This document shows, piece by piece, positions 43,210-51,785 of a stretch of 64,000 bases of DNA (positions are counted from its first letter, which is position 1; each line of letters begins with the position of its first letter). The stretch covers positions 22,893 to 86,892 of the IMG/VR virus record IMGVR_UViG_3300009159_000053, one strand, 5' to 3'. A model generated the notes under the pieces. That model worked only from the letters and a program-made list of their open reading frames with translations, was not told the DNA's origin and searched no databases. Made by a program: the position numbers and the translations under genes. This DNA comes from a virus.

Positions 43210-43821
43210 TTATTTAATTCCATAGAGGGCGAATTGAGTATGTTGAGCAAAATTATTGCTAAATTCTACTGTTAATGTTATTGAATTAATTGCAGAAGTA
43301 CTCATCCACAGACCAGATATAAATCTAATACTACCACTTCCGTTAAGGTCTTGTCCGTTAAGGCATCTTGTTACTTTATACTTGTTTGTATTTGCATAAT
43401 CTAAAATATCGCAAATCCACACACTATACACATTTGCGGTATTTCCATTATTTAGAAAGTAAGCATTTGCTATTTTATTTATAGCCCCAGTTGAAGTACC
43501 ACTAGCAACCGCAAAAACACTACTACCATCTCCACCAATTTGTTTATACCCTCGATAATTAGTACCAGTATCGCTATTAAAATTCATAAACAAATCAGAT
43601 GAACTGGCACTAGCACCAGTATTTCTTAAAATACTTCTTATTTGTAAATGCGTATAAGTTGAAGGTATTGAAGTAAACTCAACAGTAGCAGCACCAGCAG
43701 AACCAACTGCCACAACACCTAAAGTATCAATAGAAGATGTAGCGGTTTTGCCATCCCACAAGTTATCGAACTTTGGAAGGCCATCTTGTATAGAAGCGTC
43801 TGATAATCTGCTAATCGCCAT
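43210..43821 (-). CDS. Fibre paralogue without the glycine-rich half (203 aa)
   Basis: The protein parallels the 199-aa gene: an N-terminal extension ending in LWDGKTATSS, then the beta-domain (ATVEFTSIPSTYTHLQIRSI ... FALYGIK). It lacks the Gly-rich half. AGGAGG precedes its ATG. With 41848-43194 and 40559-41851 it forms the second copy of a three-gene set. Confidence 0.7.
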   Translation of the reverse strand: MAISRLSDASIQDGLPKFDNLWDGKTATSSIDTLGVVAVGSAGAATVEFTSIPSTYTHLQIRSILRNTGASASSSDLFMNFNSDTGTNYRGYKQIGGDGSSVFAVASGTSTGAINKIANAYFLNNGNTANVYSVWICDILDYANTNKYKVTRCLNGQDLNGSGSIRFISGLWMSTSAINSITLTVEFSNNFAQHTQFALYGIK

Positions 43822-43836
43822 TACTAGCGACCTCCT

Positions 43837-44181
43837 TTAAGAAATTTCAGAACCGAATGCGGAGAAGGACATATTTGCAGATGATGCATACACTGAAACG
43901 ATGTCCCCATTAGTACCATTATGATCTAAGGTAAGTCCTAATGTTAGTGCAATTGTATCATTTGCTGCAATTGGTGTGTCATAGGCAATGTAGTGTTGTG
44001 CTGCTAATGATGCTGAATATTGACGAACTGCAATGCGGAATGTTCCTGCAGTTGAGGCTTGGTTACAAACGGTGATTGTAGAAACAACAGTATCAGTTCC
44101 TGAAGTTGGCACTGTATAGAGTGTGGTTGCTGTTGTTGCTGCTGGGTTTGATTGCCCTAGCGTTTTGTATACTGTTGGCAT
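43837..44181 (-). CDS. Small structural protein (114 aa), fibre region
   Basis: I start at the ATG at 44181 (MPTVYKTLGQ), with GAAGGAG upstream. The product is a beta-sandwich-like, Ser/Thr/Ala-rich protein (TLYTVPTSGTDTVVSTITVC, then SVYASSANMSFSAFG) of the type often found next to fibre genes. Its promoter region is shared with the opposite-strand cassette. Probably virion-associated. Confidence 0.65.
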   Translation of the reverse strand: MPTVYKTLGQSNPAATTATTLYTVPTSGTDTVVSTITVCNQASTAGTFRIAVRQYSASLAAQHYIAYDTPIAANDTIALTLGLTLDHNGTNGDIVSVYASSANMSFSAFGSEIS

Positions 44182-44250
44182 GAGACTCCTTCGAAGGGGA
44201 TAAGCATAGGTTAGTTGGTACAAGAATACTATGTGGGCTAAAGTGTCCCT
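44182..44250. promoter_or_regulatory. Divergent intergenic region
   Basis: This is the only divergent junction in the window. Both the leftward fibre genes and the rightward sugar cassette should start here. I see no good -35/-10 pair; the best on the plus strand is TTGGTA with TACTAT, but the 8-base spacing is wrong. The GAAGGAG of the minus gene is clear. Confidence 0.35.
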
Positions 44251-45252
44251 ATGAATTTGGTGCAAAAATCGGTTTCTCAAGGGGGCAAATTAGCGCCCCT
44301 AATTCTACCTCATTCAACCTCATACGGTATGGGTCTAATGAATCCATCTATCTTTATTGATCATGATGGCGATATATTAGTAAATATTCGTCACGTAAAT
44401 TACACGCTCTATCACTCTGAAAAAGATCAAAGATTTTTTAGTCCTTGGGGACCTCTCTCTTATCTACATCCTGAAAGAGACCAACGACTAGTTACGACCA
44501 ATTACCTAGGCCGTCTTGATAAGGATTACAATTTAATTAATTTTACTAAAGTTGATTATTCTAAATTTGATGTTCCACCTATCTGGGAGTTTGTTGGTGA
44601 AGAAGATGTCCGCATTACTCAGTGGGATGGTAACTACTACCTGATCGGGGTACGGCGTGATACCACGCCCAATGGGCAAGGTCGCATGGAGTACTCCAAA
44701 ATAGAATTAGATAAAACCAATTGGACAGCCAAAGAGGTACAACGAGTTCGTATCCCACCTCCTGTAGATGTTAATTCTTATTGTGAAAAGAATTGGATGC
44801 CTATCCTTGATATGCCATATCATTTTGTTAAGTGGGCTATGCCTACCGAAGTCGTTTGGGCTGATCCTGATAAGTCTGAATGTAAGCAGATACAAGTAAA
44901 AGAAACTCCGCCGATTTCTCCTGATCAACGTGGTGGCACTAACATCGTTGCATGGGGCGATTATTATATTGCATTTACTCATGAGGTTAGATTGTGGAAA
45001 AATTATTTAAATCAAAAAGACTCTACATATCGTCATCGAATGATTGTGTGGGATAAAGAGTTTAACTTTGTTGGCGTGACAAATCCATTTGCATTTTTAG
45101 ATACACCTATTGAGTTCTGTGTTGGCGCAGCAATTCTTAAAGGAAAATTATTACTAACATTTGGTGTTCAAGATAACTGTGCATTTCTTCTTGAGGTTCC
45201 TAAGAAGGTTGTGAACGGGATAATTACGGAGGCCATGTCTTATGGACGTTAA
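44251..45252 (+). CDS. GH130-like five-bladed propeller protein
   Basis: The sequence has propeller-blade motifs typical of GH130/GH43-like proteins: MNPSIFID (30-37), GEEDVRITQWDGNYYLIG (116-133), KNWMPI and GGTNIVAWGDYYIAFTHEV. GH130 enzymes are mannoside phosphorylases; versions in viral glycan clusters may bind or process sugar. The ATG has no clear ribosome site, so a GTG two codons later could be the start. It is the first gene on the plus strand. Confidence 0.7.
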   Translation: MNLVQKSVSQGGKLAPLILPHSTSYGMGLMNPSIFIDHDGDILVNIRHVNYTLYHSEKDQRFFSPWGPLSYLHPERDQRLVTTNYLGRLDKDYNLINFTKVDYSKFDVPPIWEFVGEEDVRITQWDGNYYLIGVRRDTTPNGQGRMEYSKIELDKTNWTAKEVQRVRIPPPVDVNSYCEKNWMPILDMPYHFVKWAMPTEVVWADPDKSECKQIQVKETPPISPDQRGGTNIVAWGDYYIAFTHEVRLWKNYLNQKDSTYRHRMIVWDKEFNFVGVTNPFAFLDTPIEFCVGAAILKGKLLLTFGVQDNCAFLLEVPKKVVNGIITEAMSYGR

Positions 45253-45805
45253 AGAGTTGGCTTTAAAACTGGCTGAAAATCCTAATGATCCTCAGATTAA
45301 CTTTGATTTAGCATCTGCTTATGAAGAGCAGTTACAGTACGCATCTGCAGCAGGGTTTTACTTAAGAGCCGCTGAACACGGGTATAAAACCCACCCATTA
45401 ATTACCTACACATCTCTGTTAAAGATGGCTCTATGTTGGGGTGCTCAAGGAGATAGAAACCGCACCGTGTACAACAACATTATGCAGGCTATTGCTTATT
45501 TACCAAATAGACCAGAGGCATACTTCCTGCTCTGTAGAATTAAAGAACGAAATAAGGAGTATCAAGAATGCTATACCTATGCTGAACTAGGTCTGCTATT
45601 TGCTACTACTACCTATAATCAGCCACTGCCAGGATATGTTGAATACAACGGCTCATACTGCCTACTATTTGAGAAGGCTGTTGCTAGTTGGTGGATTGGG
45701 CGTAGAGATGAAAGTAAGATTCTGTTTGAACATCTGTTAGATAATTATGAGATGTCTCAAGAGTATGTGAATGGATGTCTTAACAATATGAAGTTGTTTA
45801 ACTAA
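45242..45805 (+). CDS. TPR-repeat protein (187 aa)
   Basis: Helical repeats are visible, e.g. NPNDPQINFDLASAYEEQLQ and RPEAYFLLCRIKERNKEYQE, then the last helix pair (WWIGRRDESKILFEHLLDNY). TPR proteins often sit with glycosyltransferases, either as substrates adaptors or fused to them. The start overlaps the propeller gene by 11 bases. The catalytic role is probably none. Confidence 0.75.
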   Translation: MDVKELALKLAENPNDPQINFDLASAYEEQLQYASAAGFYLRAAEHGYKTHPLITYTSLLKMALCWGAQGDRNRTVYNNIMQAIAYLPNRPEAYFLLCRIKERNKEYQECYTYAELGLLFATTTYNQPLPGYVEYNGSYCLLFEKAVASWWIGRRDESKILFEHLLDNYEMSQEYVNGCLNNMKLFN

Positions 45806-46338
45806 TGTTTCCTAATTGGTTTAAAGATGTAGAGAAGTACTTCAGACATGTACCAAGTGTTCCACTTCGTGCACTGCAGATCGGCACCTACACAGGAGAC
45901 GCCACGCAGTGGCTACTTACTAATCGAGAGATTGAATATCTAGATGATGTAGATACATGGGAAGGCAGTGAAGAGACCGCCCATGAAGATTTAGATTTTG
46001 TTTCAGTAGAGGCTTACTATGATTCAAGATTCCCAAAGGATGGAAGAATCTTAAAGCACAAGATGACCAGTGATGACTTCTTTATTCGTAACGCTAGTTC
46101 ATATAACTTCATATACATAGATGGCGACCACACCGCTCTGCAGACCGCTATGGATGGCTTAAATGGCTTCAGGCACCTGGAATCAGGTGGGGTGATGGCA
46201 TTTGATGATTACCTCTGGAACTACGGCGGAGGAGAGTACAGAGAGCCAAAGAGGGGCGTGGATTGCGTTCTTAATCTCTGTAAAGGCGAGTACACAATGA
46301 TTGAATCTGGATATCAAGTATGGATTGAGAAGTGCTAG
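45805..46338 (+). CDS. Class I SAM-dependent methyltransferase
   Basis: Motif I is LQIGTYTGDAT (24-34). YIDGDHT (104-110) and GGVMAFDDYLW (128-138) are the hallmarks of the Methyltransf_24 group, often in surface-sugar or antibiotic clusters. It is coupled to the TPR gene (TAATG). It may methylate a sugar or other acceptor made or transferred by the cassette. Confidence 0.82.
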   Translation: MFPNWFKDVEKYFRHVPSVPLRALQIGTYTGDATQWLLTNREIEYLDDVDTWEGSEETAHEDLDFVSVEAYYDSRFPKDGRILKHKMTSDDFFIRNASSYNFIYIDGDHTALQTAMDGLNGFRHLESGGVMAFDDYLWNYGGGEYREPKRGVDCVLNLCKGEYTMIESGYQVWIEKC

Positions 46339-47063
46339 ATAACGCCTGCTTTGAGGTCTTTCATACTGATACTGGAAATGAACTAAGAAACAAATCTTAT
46401 GAGGGCATTTTAAACTCTATGTCCTTCTTGCCACGCCTTGGCTCTGAGACTATGTATCTAAATACAGCAGAGAAGGCTGAAGCATTTATTAATCAAACCC
46501 CAGAGTTTAAAGTAAATACGGTTACTGATTTCTGTAAGCCAGGAGAGACCTTCCCTCCAAGTTCTGGTGTTGTGGGAGTTTGGGCAAGTACTTACTTGGC
46601 ATATAAAAAGTTTTTAGAGTCTGATAAAAAGGTATTAATATTGTTTGAAGATGACATAGTCATAAGTAAAAACTTTAAAGGTATTGCAGAGTTATACATG
46701 AGCGAACTAATGCCTATCTGGGATTTCTTTTCTTTTTTTGTACCTGATGATTCACTCTTTGCATATAATGAATCTGAGCATGATTTAAGTGAAGAGCACA
46801 TTTGCAAGTCTTATCAGCAGTGGTCTTGTGCAGGATATGCTGTAAGTAGACGTGGGGCAGAAAAAGCAATTGCAGATATTAAATTACAAGGAATTAACTG
46901 CCCTATAGATTGGTATATATTTAACTTTAGAATGAAGCAAGAAAAAAATCAAATGCGATTTAATACCTTTACAGTAAAACCACAAATATATAAACCTATA
47001 AAGTTTTTATCAGAAGCGGCTCAACACAGCCAAATTCACAACGGCAGTACAGAACTACTTTAG
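46332..47063 (+). CDS. Glycosyltransferase family 25-like protein
   Basis: The features of GT25 (LPS-type galactosyl or glucosyltransferases) are present: GVVGVWASTYLAYKKFLES (79-97), then LILFEDDIVIS with the acidic triplet (106-108), and SCAGYAVSRRGAEKAI later. The start is GTG overlapping the methyltransferase stop. Its stop is immediately followed by the stop of the convergent collagen-like gene, with no base between. The sugar acceptor is unknown. Confidence 0.78.
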   Translation: MLDNACFEVFHTDTGNELRNKSYEGILNSMSFLPRLGSETMYLNTAEKAEAFINQTPEFKVNTVTDFCKPGETFPPSSGVVGVWASTYLAYKKFLESDKKVLILFEDDIVISKNFKGIAELYMSELMPIWDFFSFFVPDDSLFAYNESEHDLSEEHICKSYQQWSCAGYAVSRRGAEKAIADIKLQGINCPIDWYIFNFRMKQEKNQMRFNTFTVKPQIYKPIKFLSEAAQHSQIHNGSTELL

Positions 47064-48416
47064 TTACATTCCACCGTACAACAACACTGTAGTTGTTGGA
47101 TCAGCAGCAACTTGTCCAATAGTTCCTTGTGTACCTTGAGTACCGTTAGTTCCGCCAATACCTTGGGTACCTAGAGTACCTTGAGTACCTTGAGTACCTT
47201 GTGTTCCTTGTGAACCTACCGTACCTTGGGATCCATTAGATCCTACAAAACCAGCAGTACCTTGAGTACCTTGGGCTCCATTAGATCCTACAAAACCAGC
47301 AGTACCTTGAGTACCAACACTTCCCTGAGCACCAACAGTGCCTTGAGCACCTGTGTCACCCTTGTCACCAGTACGAGCAAAGGTAATTAAAATATCATCA
47401 GAGTTAGATAATGTTCCATTTCCAGAAACATAAGCAATATTAACAGTAAACCAACCTGTGTTATCTGTAAGAGAAGAAATTGTATAAAGTTTAAATACAC
47501 TGGTATCTAATTTCTTTGATACACGGAAGTGTCCTTTAATTGTTGAAGTAGAATCATCAATTGTTTGTAAGAAGGAAGAGATGTCTGTAGAATCATCATT
47601 ACTTGCATCAATGTACATAGCAGTTGCTGTTGTAGGAGATGCGTTAAATCTTAAGTTTCCAGTTCCTGGATCAGCATTAGTAGTACTTGTTAAAAAAGTG
47701 TAATCAAAGGTGGCTCCACCAAAACTACCAACAGTACCTTGGGTACCTAGAGTTCCTTGAGTACCTGTAGTTCCTTGAGAACCTACAGTTCCTTGTGCAC
47801 CAACAGTACCTTGGGATCCAGTAGAACCATTTAAACCTTGAGTTCCTTGTACTCCTTGGGTTCCCTGAGTTCCTTGAGTTCCCTGAGTTCCTTGTGTACC
47901 TTGTGTACCAACACTTCCTTGTGTTCCTGTAGTTCCTTGAGCACCTAAAGTTCCCTGTGTACCTTGAGTTCCCTGTGTACCTTGAGTTCCTGTTGGTCCT
48001 TGTAATCCCTGTGTACCTTGAACGCCTTGAGCACCTGTAGTTCCCTGTGCACCAGTAGTACCTTGAACTTGAGTTACAGTTGTATTAATTACCTGTGTTC
48101 CAGCATCGTAGGTAAATGTAATACCTGTTTTACTGCCGCTATTTAAGGCATTTGCAATACGTGTATTTGTAGCATATTTATTTACAGTACCTTCAGAAAG
48201 ATCGTCTGTAGTGCTTAATGCTGAACCTGCGATAAGTGCAGCAATTGCATCCTCATCAATAAAGTATGGCAAAGTAGCATAAGCAGTACTGCCATCACCA
48301 ATTTTAAATGTCTTATTTGTAGTGTCGTAGCAAACTTCACCAGCATATGGCGTTGGATTATTTGCAGTCCATTGACCAGCGGTTCCTCGTCGTACTTGAA
48401 TGCGTACTGATGCCAT
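47064..48416 (-). CDS. Collagen-like fibre protein with Mtd-type N-terminus (450 aa)
   Basis: Residues 1-60 have the fibre-base pattern RIQVRRGTAGQW, YAGEVCYDTTNKTFKIGDGS. Two collagen-like tracts (about 117-230 and 354-435) repeat GTQ/GAQ triplets. A 120-residue beta module stands between them ([15 protein letters not shown] as its mark). The protein is likely a long trimeric fibre. It is convergent with the GT25-like gene. Confidence 0.85.
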   Translation of the reverse strand: MASVRIQVRRGTAGQWTANNPTPYAGEVCYDTTNKTFKIGDGSTAYATLPYFIDEDAIAALIAGSALSTTDDLSEGTVNKYATNTRIANALNSGSKTGITFTYDAGTQVINTTVTQVQGTTGAQGTTGAQGVQGTQGLQGPTGTQGTQGTQGTQGTLGAQGTTGTQGSVGTQGTQGTQGTQGTQGTQGVQGTQGLNGSTGSQGTVGAQGTVGSQGTTGTQGTLGTQGTVGSFGGATFDYTFLTSTTNADPGTGNLRFNASPTTATAMYIDASNDDSTDISSFLQTIDDSTSTIKGHFRVSKKLDTSVFKLYTISSLTDNTGWFTVNIAYVSGNGTLSNSDDILITFARTGDKGDTGAQGTVGAQGSVGTQGTAGFVGSNGAQGTQGTAGFVGSNGSQGTVGSQGTQGTQGTQGTLGTQGIGGTNGTQGTQGTIGQVAADPTTTVLLYGGM

Positions 48417-48697
48417 TAAATTACTCCTCCACCATCATACGAAAGGGCATAAACATCTGACCCACCTGCTTCATTTCCGCCATCAATTGTTGCTGAATAA
48501 GAATCACTTCCTCCAGCCTCATCTCCGCCTTCAAGTATATCTGCTGCTGCGTTAGTAACAATCTCAAACCACTGTGCACCATCAAATACAAATAGATTCT
48601 TTGCATCTGTGTTGTAGTAGATGTCACCAGCGTACCTGCCTGTAGGCTCTGTGCCTATGGCAAGTACGTTGATAGGTACTAAGGCTCTTTTACTCAC
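48416..48697 (-). CDS. Small fibre-base protein (93 aa)
   Basis: The first 50 residues (SKRALVPINVLAIGTEPTGR, then YAGDIYYNTDAKNLFVFDGA) are the same N-terminal attachment domain as in the 918-aa fibre protein, without a shaft. The rest is Gly/Ser/Asp-rich with EAGGSD repeats. It starts at GTG. It may cap or anchor the collagen-like fibres. Confidence 0.65.
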   Translation of the reverse strand: MSKRALVPINVLAIGTEPTGRYAGDIYYNTDAKNLFVFDGAQWFEIVTNAAADILEGGDEAGGSDSYSATIDGGNEAGGSDVYALSYDGGGVI

Positions 48698-48700
48698 GTA

Positions 48701-51457
48701 TTAAGCCTTTACTACGACCCGATAAGTTTCACCTGAAGTAGGAGCAACTGCAAATCCGATAGTTACAGCAGATGTAGTTGATGCAATTACATCAGTAACT
48801 ACTTCGTTGTAAGTAGCGTCTTGAACAGTTACTAACACATCTCGTGTTCCAAGGCTGTGTGTAATTGTAAATGTTGTTGCTGAGTATGGAGACACTGGAG
48901 TAATAGTCTCTGCGTAAGTTCCAAGTTGACCAGAGATACCTTGAGTTCCAAGAGTTCCTTGGGTTCCTGTTGTACCTTGAGAACCAACAGTTCCTTGTGC
49001 ACCAGTCGTACCCTGTACACCAGTAGCACCGTCTAAGTTAATTGACCATGCAGAGTATGTTCCTGAACCTCTAACGTCATTAACGTTTACAACAAGTGTG
49101 TCAGTGTTTGATGTGTAACTTACTACAGTTGCAGACATGTTGTTGTTTACATCGTAAGCAACTACTACGTCTTGACCTACTGAGTATGAAAGATTTGGAT
49201 CAACTAGTACAAAACTTACGTTGTTTGCTACTGCAATTGAACGTGAAGTTGTAGAGGTAGTCTTGTAGCGATCAGATTGTCCTTGAACACCTTGAGCACC
49301 AAGGGTACCTTGAGTACCTTGAGCACCTAAAGTTCCTTGGGTACCTTGAGCACCTACGGTTCCTTGAGATCCAACTGTGCCTTGAGCACCTACTGTGCCT
49401 TGAGCACCGACAGTTCCTTGAGCACCGACAGTTCCTTGAGCACCTACAGTACCCTGTGCACCAACAGTTCCTTGTGAACCAACTGTGCCTTGGCTACCAA
49501 CAGTACCTTGAGTTCCATCAGTACCTTGAGTACCTTGGGCTCCTAGTGTTCCTTGAACGCCTTGAGTTCCTTGAGAACCGACAGTTCCTTGAGCACCAAC
49601 TGTACCCTGTGTACCTTGAGCGCCAGTTGTACCTTGGGCTCCAAGAGTACCTTGGGTTCCTTGGCTACCAACTGTACCTTGTACGCCTTGTGCACCTGTT
49701 GTACCCTGAGCACCAGTATCACCCTTGTCACCAACTCGTGCAAATGTTAAATATGCTGGATCAGTGTTACCAATTGATAGAGAACCAGAAACGTATGCAA
49801 TTGGAACCGTAAAATATGCACCAGAGTTCTCATTGTGAGTACCAACAATCTGGAAGAACGCATAGTTAGCATTAGGCTCGTCTGCACCTGATATCTTAAT
49901 TGTTCCTTTGATGCCTGATGTTGAGTCATCAATAGTTTGTAAGAATGAAGTAATGTTAACTGCATTTCCATCGATATTATCAATGTAAAGTGCAGTTGCC
50001 GAAGCAATTGTTCCATTGTTAAATTTAAAATTACCTGAACCTGGGTCTGTGTTTGAGGTACTAGTTAGGAAATCGTAGTTGAAAGTTTCTCCACCAAATG
50101 TACCTGTAGCACCTTGAGTTCCTAATGTTCCTTGTGAACCAACAGTACCTTGAGCACCAACAGTTCCTTGAGCACCTAATGTACCTTGAGTTCCTTGAGT
50201 ACCAACTGTACCTTGTACGCCTTGAGATCCAACAGTTCCTTGTGTACCTTGTGTGCCGACACTTCCTTGTACACCTTGAGCACCTACAGTACCTTGAGTA
50301 CCTTGGGCTCCTACAGTTCCTTGAGAACCTACAGCACCTTGAGCACCAAGGGTACCTTGGCTACCAACGGTTCCTTGAGATCCAATTGTTCCCTGTGAAC
50401 CAACGGTACCTTGAGTACCTTGAGAACCAACAGTACCTTGTGATCCAACGGTACCTTGGGTTCCTTGTGAGCCAACTGTGCCTTGTACTCCTTGAGAACC
50501 AGTTGTTCCCTGGGTTCCTTGAGCACCAACATCACCTGTACGAGCAAATGTAAATAAAAGTTCTTCGCCATTGGTAAATGTTCCGTTACCAGATACGTAA
50601 GCAACTTCTATATCAAACCAATTTGGGGCTGAGTCTGTAAGACCAGCAATTGTGTAAAGTGCAAAGACAGATGTATCAAATTTCTTAGATACTTTTACGT
50701 GACCTTTAATTGTTGATGTTGAATCATCAATAGTCTGTAAGAAATTAGAAATATCGTAGTTACCATCAGAAGGATTATCATCTAATGCAATGTGTGAAAC
50801 TAAAGTTAAGTTAGCATTGTTTAGACGAGCAAAGTTGTCGCCTGGGTCTGACATAGTTGTGTTATTACTATATGTATACTCAACAGTAATACCACCAAAT
50901 GAACCTTCAGTACCTTGAGTACCCTGAGTACCATCAAGACCTTGTGCACCAGCAGTTCCTTGAGTTCCTTGTGAACCTAAAGTTCCTTGAGTACCTTGTG
51001 AACCTAAAGTTCCTTGAGTACCTTGTGAACCTAGAGTTCCTTGAGTTCCTTGTGAACCAACAGTTCCTTGTGCACCTAAGGTACCTTGTGTACCTTGAGC
51101 ACCATTAGAACCGTTTAAACCTTGTGCACCAGCAGTTCCTTGGGAACCTACTGTGCCTTGTGAGCCAACTGCTCCTTGTGAGCCAACAGTACCTTGACTA
51201 CCTACCGCACCTTGTGTTCCAAGAGTTCCCTGTGCACCAAGGGTACCTTGTGTACCTTGTGCTCCAGTAGTTCCTTGCGAACCTTGACTTGCATTAATCC
51301 ATGCAGTGCCATTCCATGTACGTAGATATAATAATACTGTGTCAAAATAAACTTGACCAACTACGGGAGATGCTGGGGCGGTCGCTAAGTTTTGTATTCT
51401 TGCATTTTGTAATTCTAATTTGTTTAAATCAATCGGGGTTAAAAACTTACGGGCCAT
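48701..51457 (-). CDS. Long collagen-like tail or head fibre protein (918 aa)
   Basis: The attachment domain is at 1-58. Four collagen-like tracts follow at about 60-184, 309-450, 579-727 and 812-842. Two copies of a 120-residue beta module (both with [14 protein letters not shown]) and a smaller beta domain stand between them. The C-terminal 70 residues ([19 protein letters not shown]) resemble the tip-like 104-aa gene upstream. AAGGAG precedes the ATG. It should form a long triple helix. Confidence 0.85.
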   Translation of the reverse strand: MARKFLTPIDLNKLELQNARIQNLATAPASPVVGQVYFDTVLLYLRTWNGTAWINASQGSQGTTGAQGTQGTLGAQGTLGTQGAVGSQGTVGSQGAVGSQGTVGSQGTAGAQGLNGSNGAQGTQGTLGAQGTVGSQGTQGTLGSQGTQGTLGSQGTQGTLGSQGTQGTAGAQGLDGTQGTQGTEGSFGGITVEYTYSNNTTMSDPGDNFARLNNANLTLVSHIALDDNPSDGNYDISNFLQTIDDSTSTIKGHVKVSKKFDTSVFALYTIAGLTDSAPNWFDIEVAYVSGNGTFTNGEELLFTFARTGDVGAQGTQGTTGSQGVQGTVGSQGTQGTVGSQGTVGSQGTQGTVGSQGTIGSQGTVGSQGTLGAQGAVGSQGTVGAQGTQGTVGAQGVQGSVGTQGTQGTVGSQGVQGTVGTQGTQGTLGAQGTVGAQGTVGSQGTLGTQGATGTFGGETFNYDFLTSTSNTDPGSGNFKFNNGTIASATALYIDNIDGNAVNITSFLQTIDDSTSGIKGTIKISGADEPNANYAFFQIVGTHNENSGAYFTVPIAYVSGSLSIGNTDPAYLTFARVGDKGDTGAQGTTGAQGVQGTVGSQGTQGTLGAQGTTGAQGTQGTVGAQGTVGSQGTQGVQGTLGAQGTQGTDGTQGTVGSQGTVGSQGTVGAQGTVGAQGTVGAQGTVGAQGTVGAQGTVGSQGTVGAQGTQGTLGAQGTQGTLGAQGVQGQSDRYKTTSTTSRSIAVANNVSFVLVDPNLSYSVGQDVVVAYDVNNNMSATVVSYTSNTDTLVVNVNDVRGSGTYSAWSINLDGATGVQGTTGAQGTVGSQGTTGTQGTLGTQGISGQLGTYAETITPVSPYSATTFTITHSLGTRDVLVTVQDATYNEVVTDVIASTTSAVTIGFAVAPTSGETYRVVVKA
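49275..51290. repeat. Collagen-like triplet repeat DNA
   Basis: Three dense blocks (about 49275-49720, 50105-50530, 50905-51275) consist of 9-base units coding for Gly-X-X triplets, mostly GTQ, GAQ, GSQ, GTV. Unit variants such as cttgagtac and cttgtgcac are scattered. The plus strand shows long false frames here. Confidence 0.85.
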
Positions 51458-51470
51458 CTACATTATCTCC

Positions 51471-51785
51471 TTAAGATAAATATGCTTTTCCTGAAAAGGC
51501 TTGAGAAAACGAGACCGTAAGTGAGTTCGAATTAGTGTATGTTATTTCACCTTCATATATTGTACCCCCAGAGTCTACAACTGTAACGTTAGGCTTAAAG
51601 CCTAAATTATGAGTTATTACCCAAGAAGAACTAACTGCATTTTGAGTATGCTCATACGCTAAGGCTTGTGGCTCTAGTGCACCGCTAGTTGTTCCAAAGT
51701 CTTGAGTACCAGAGGGTGTAGTTATTAAGATTACGTCATTTACTACAATTGGAACAGTAGTTCCTGGTCTTACGTACTGACTCAT
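51471..51785 (-). CDS. Fibre tip-like protein (104 aa)
   Basis: The C-terminal 65 residues (SSSWVITHNLGFKPNVTVVD, then SNSLTVSFSQAFSGKAYL) match the end of the 918-aa fibre, so this may be a separate tip or cap. The N-terminus is a beta strand region (RPGTTVPIVVNDVILITTPS). An ATGA overlap couples it to the connector gene. Confidence 0.68.
   Translation of the reverse strand: MSQYVRPGTTVPIVVNDVILITTPSGTQDFGTTSGALEPQALAYEHTQNAVSSSWVITHNLGFKPNVTVVDSGGTIYEGEITYTNSNSLTVSFSQAFSGKAYLS

Noticed and set aside
44707-44982. Minus-strand frame inside the GH130-like gene
   Set aside because: Shadow of a clear coding gene; no ribosome site and no sensible composition.
49456-50553. Several plus-strand frames opposite the collagen-like gene
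   Set aside because: They are produced by the 9-base Gly-X-X repeat in other frames; the translations are repetitive Leu/Tyr or Ser/Thr/Leu/Cys strings without ribosome sites.
49275-51290. Regular short repeats that could suggest a CRISPR array
   Set aside because: Repeat units are 9 bases long, continuous and in frame with a collagen-like protein; there are no unique spacers and no cas genes.
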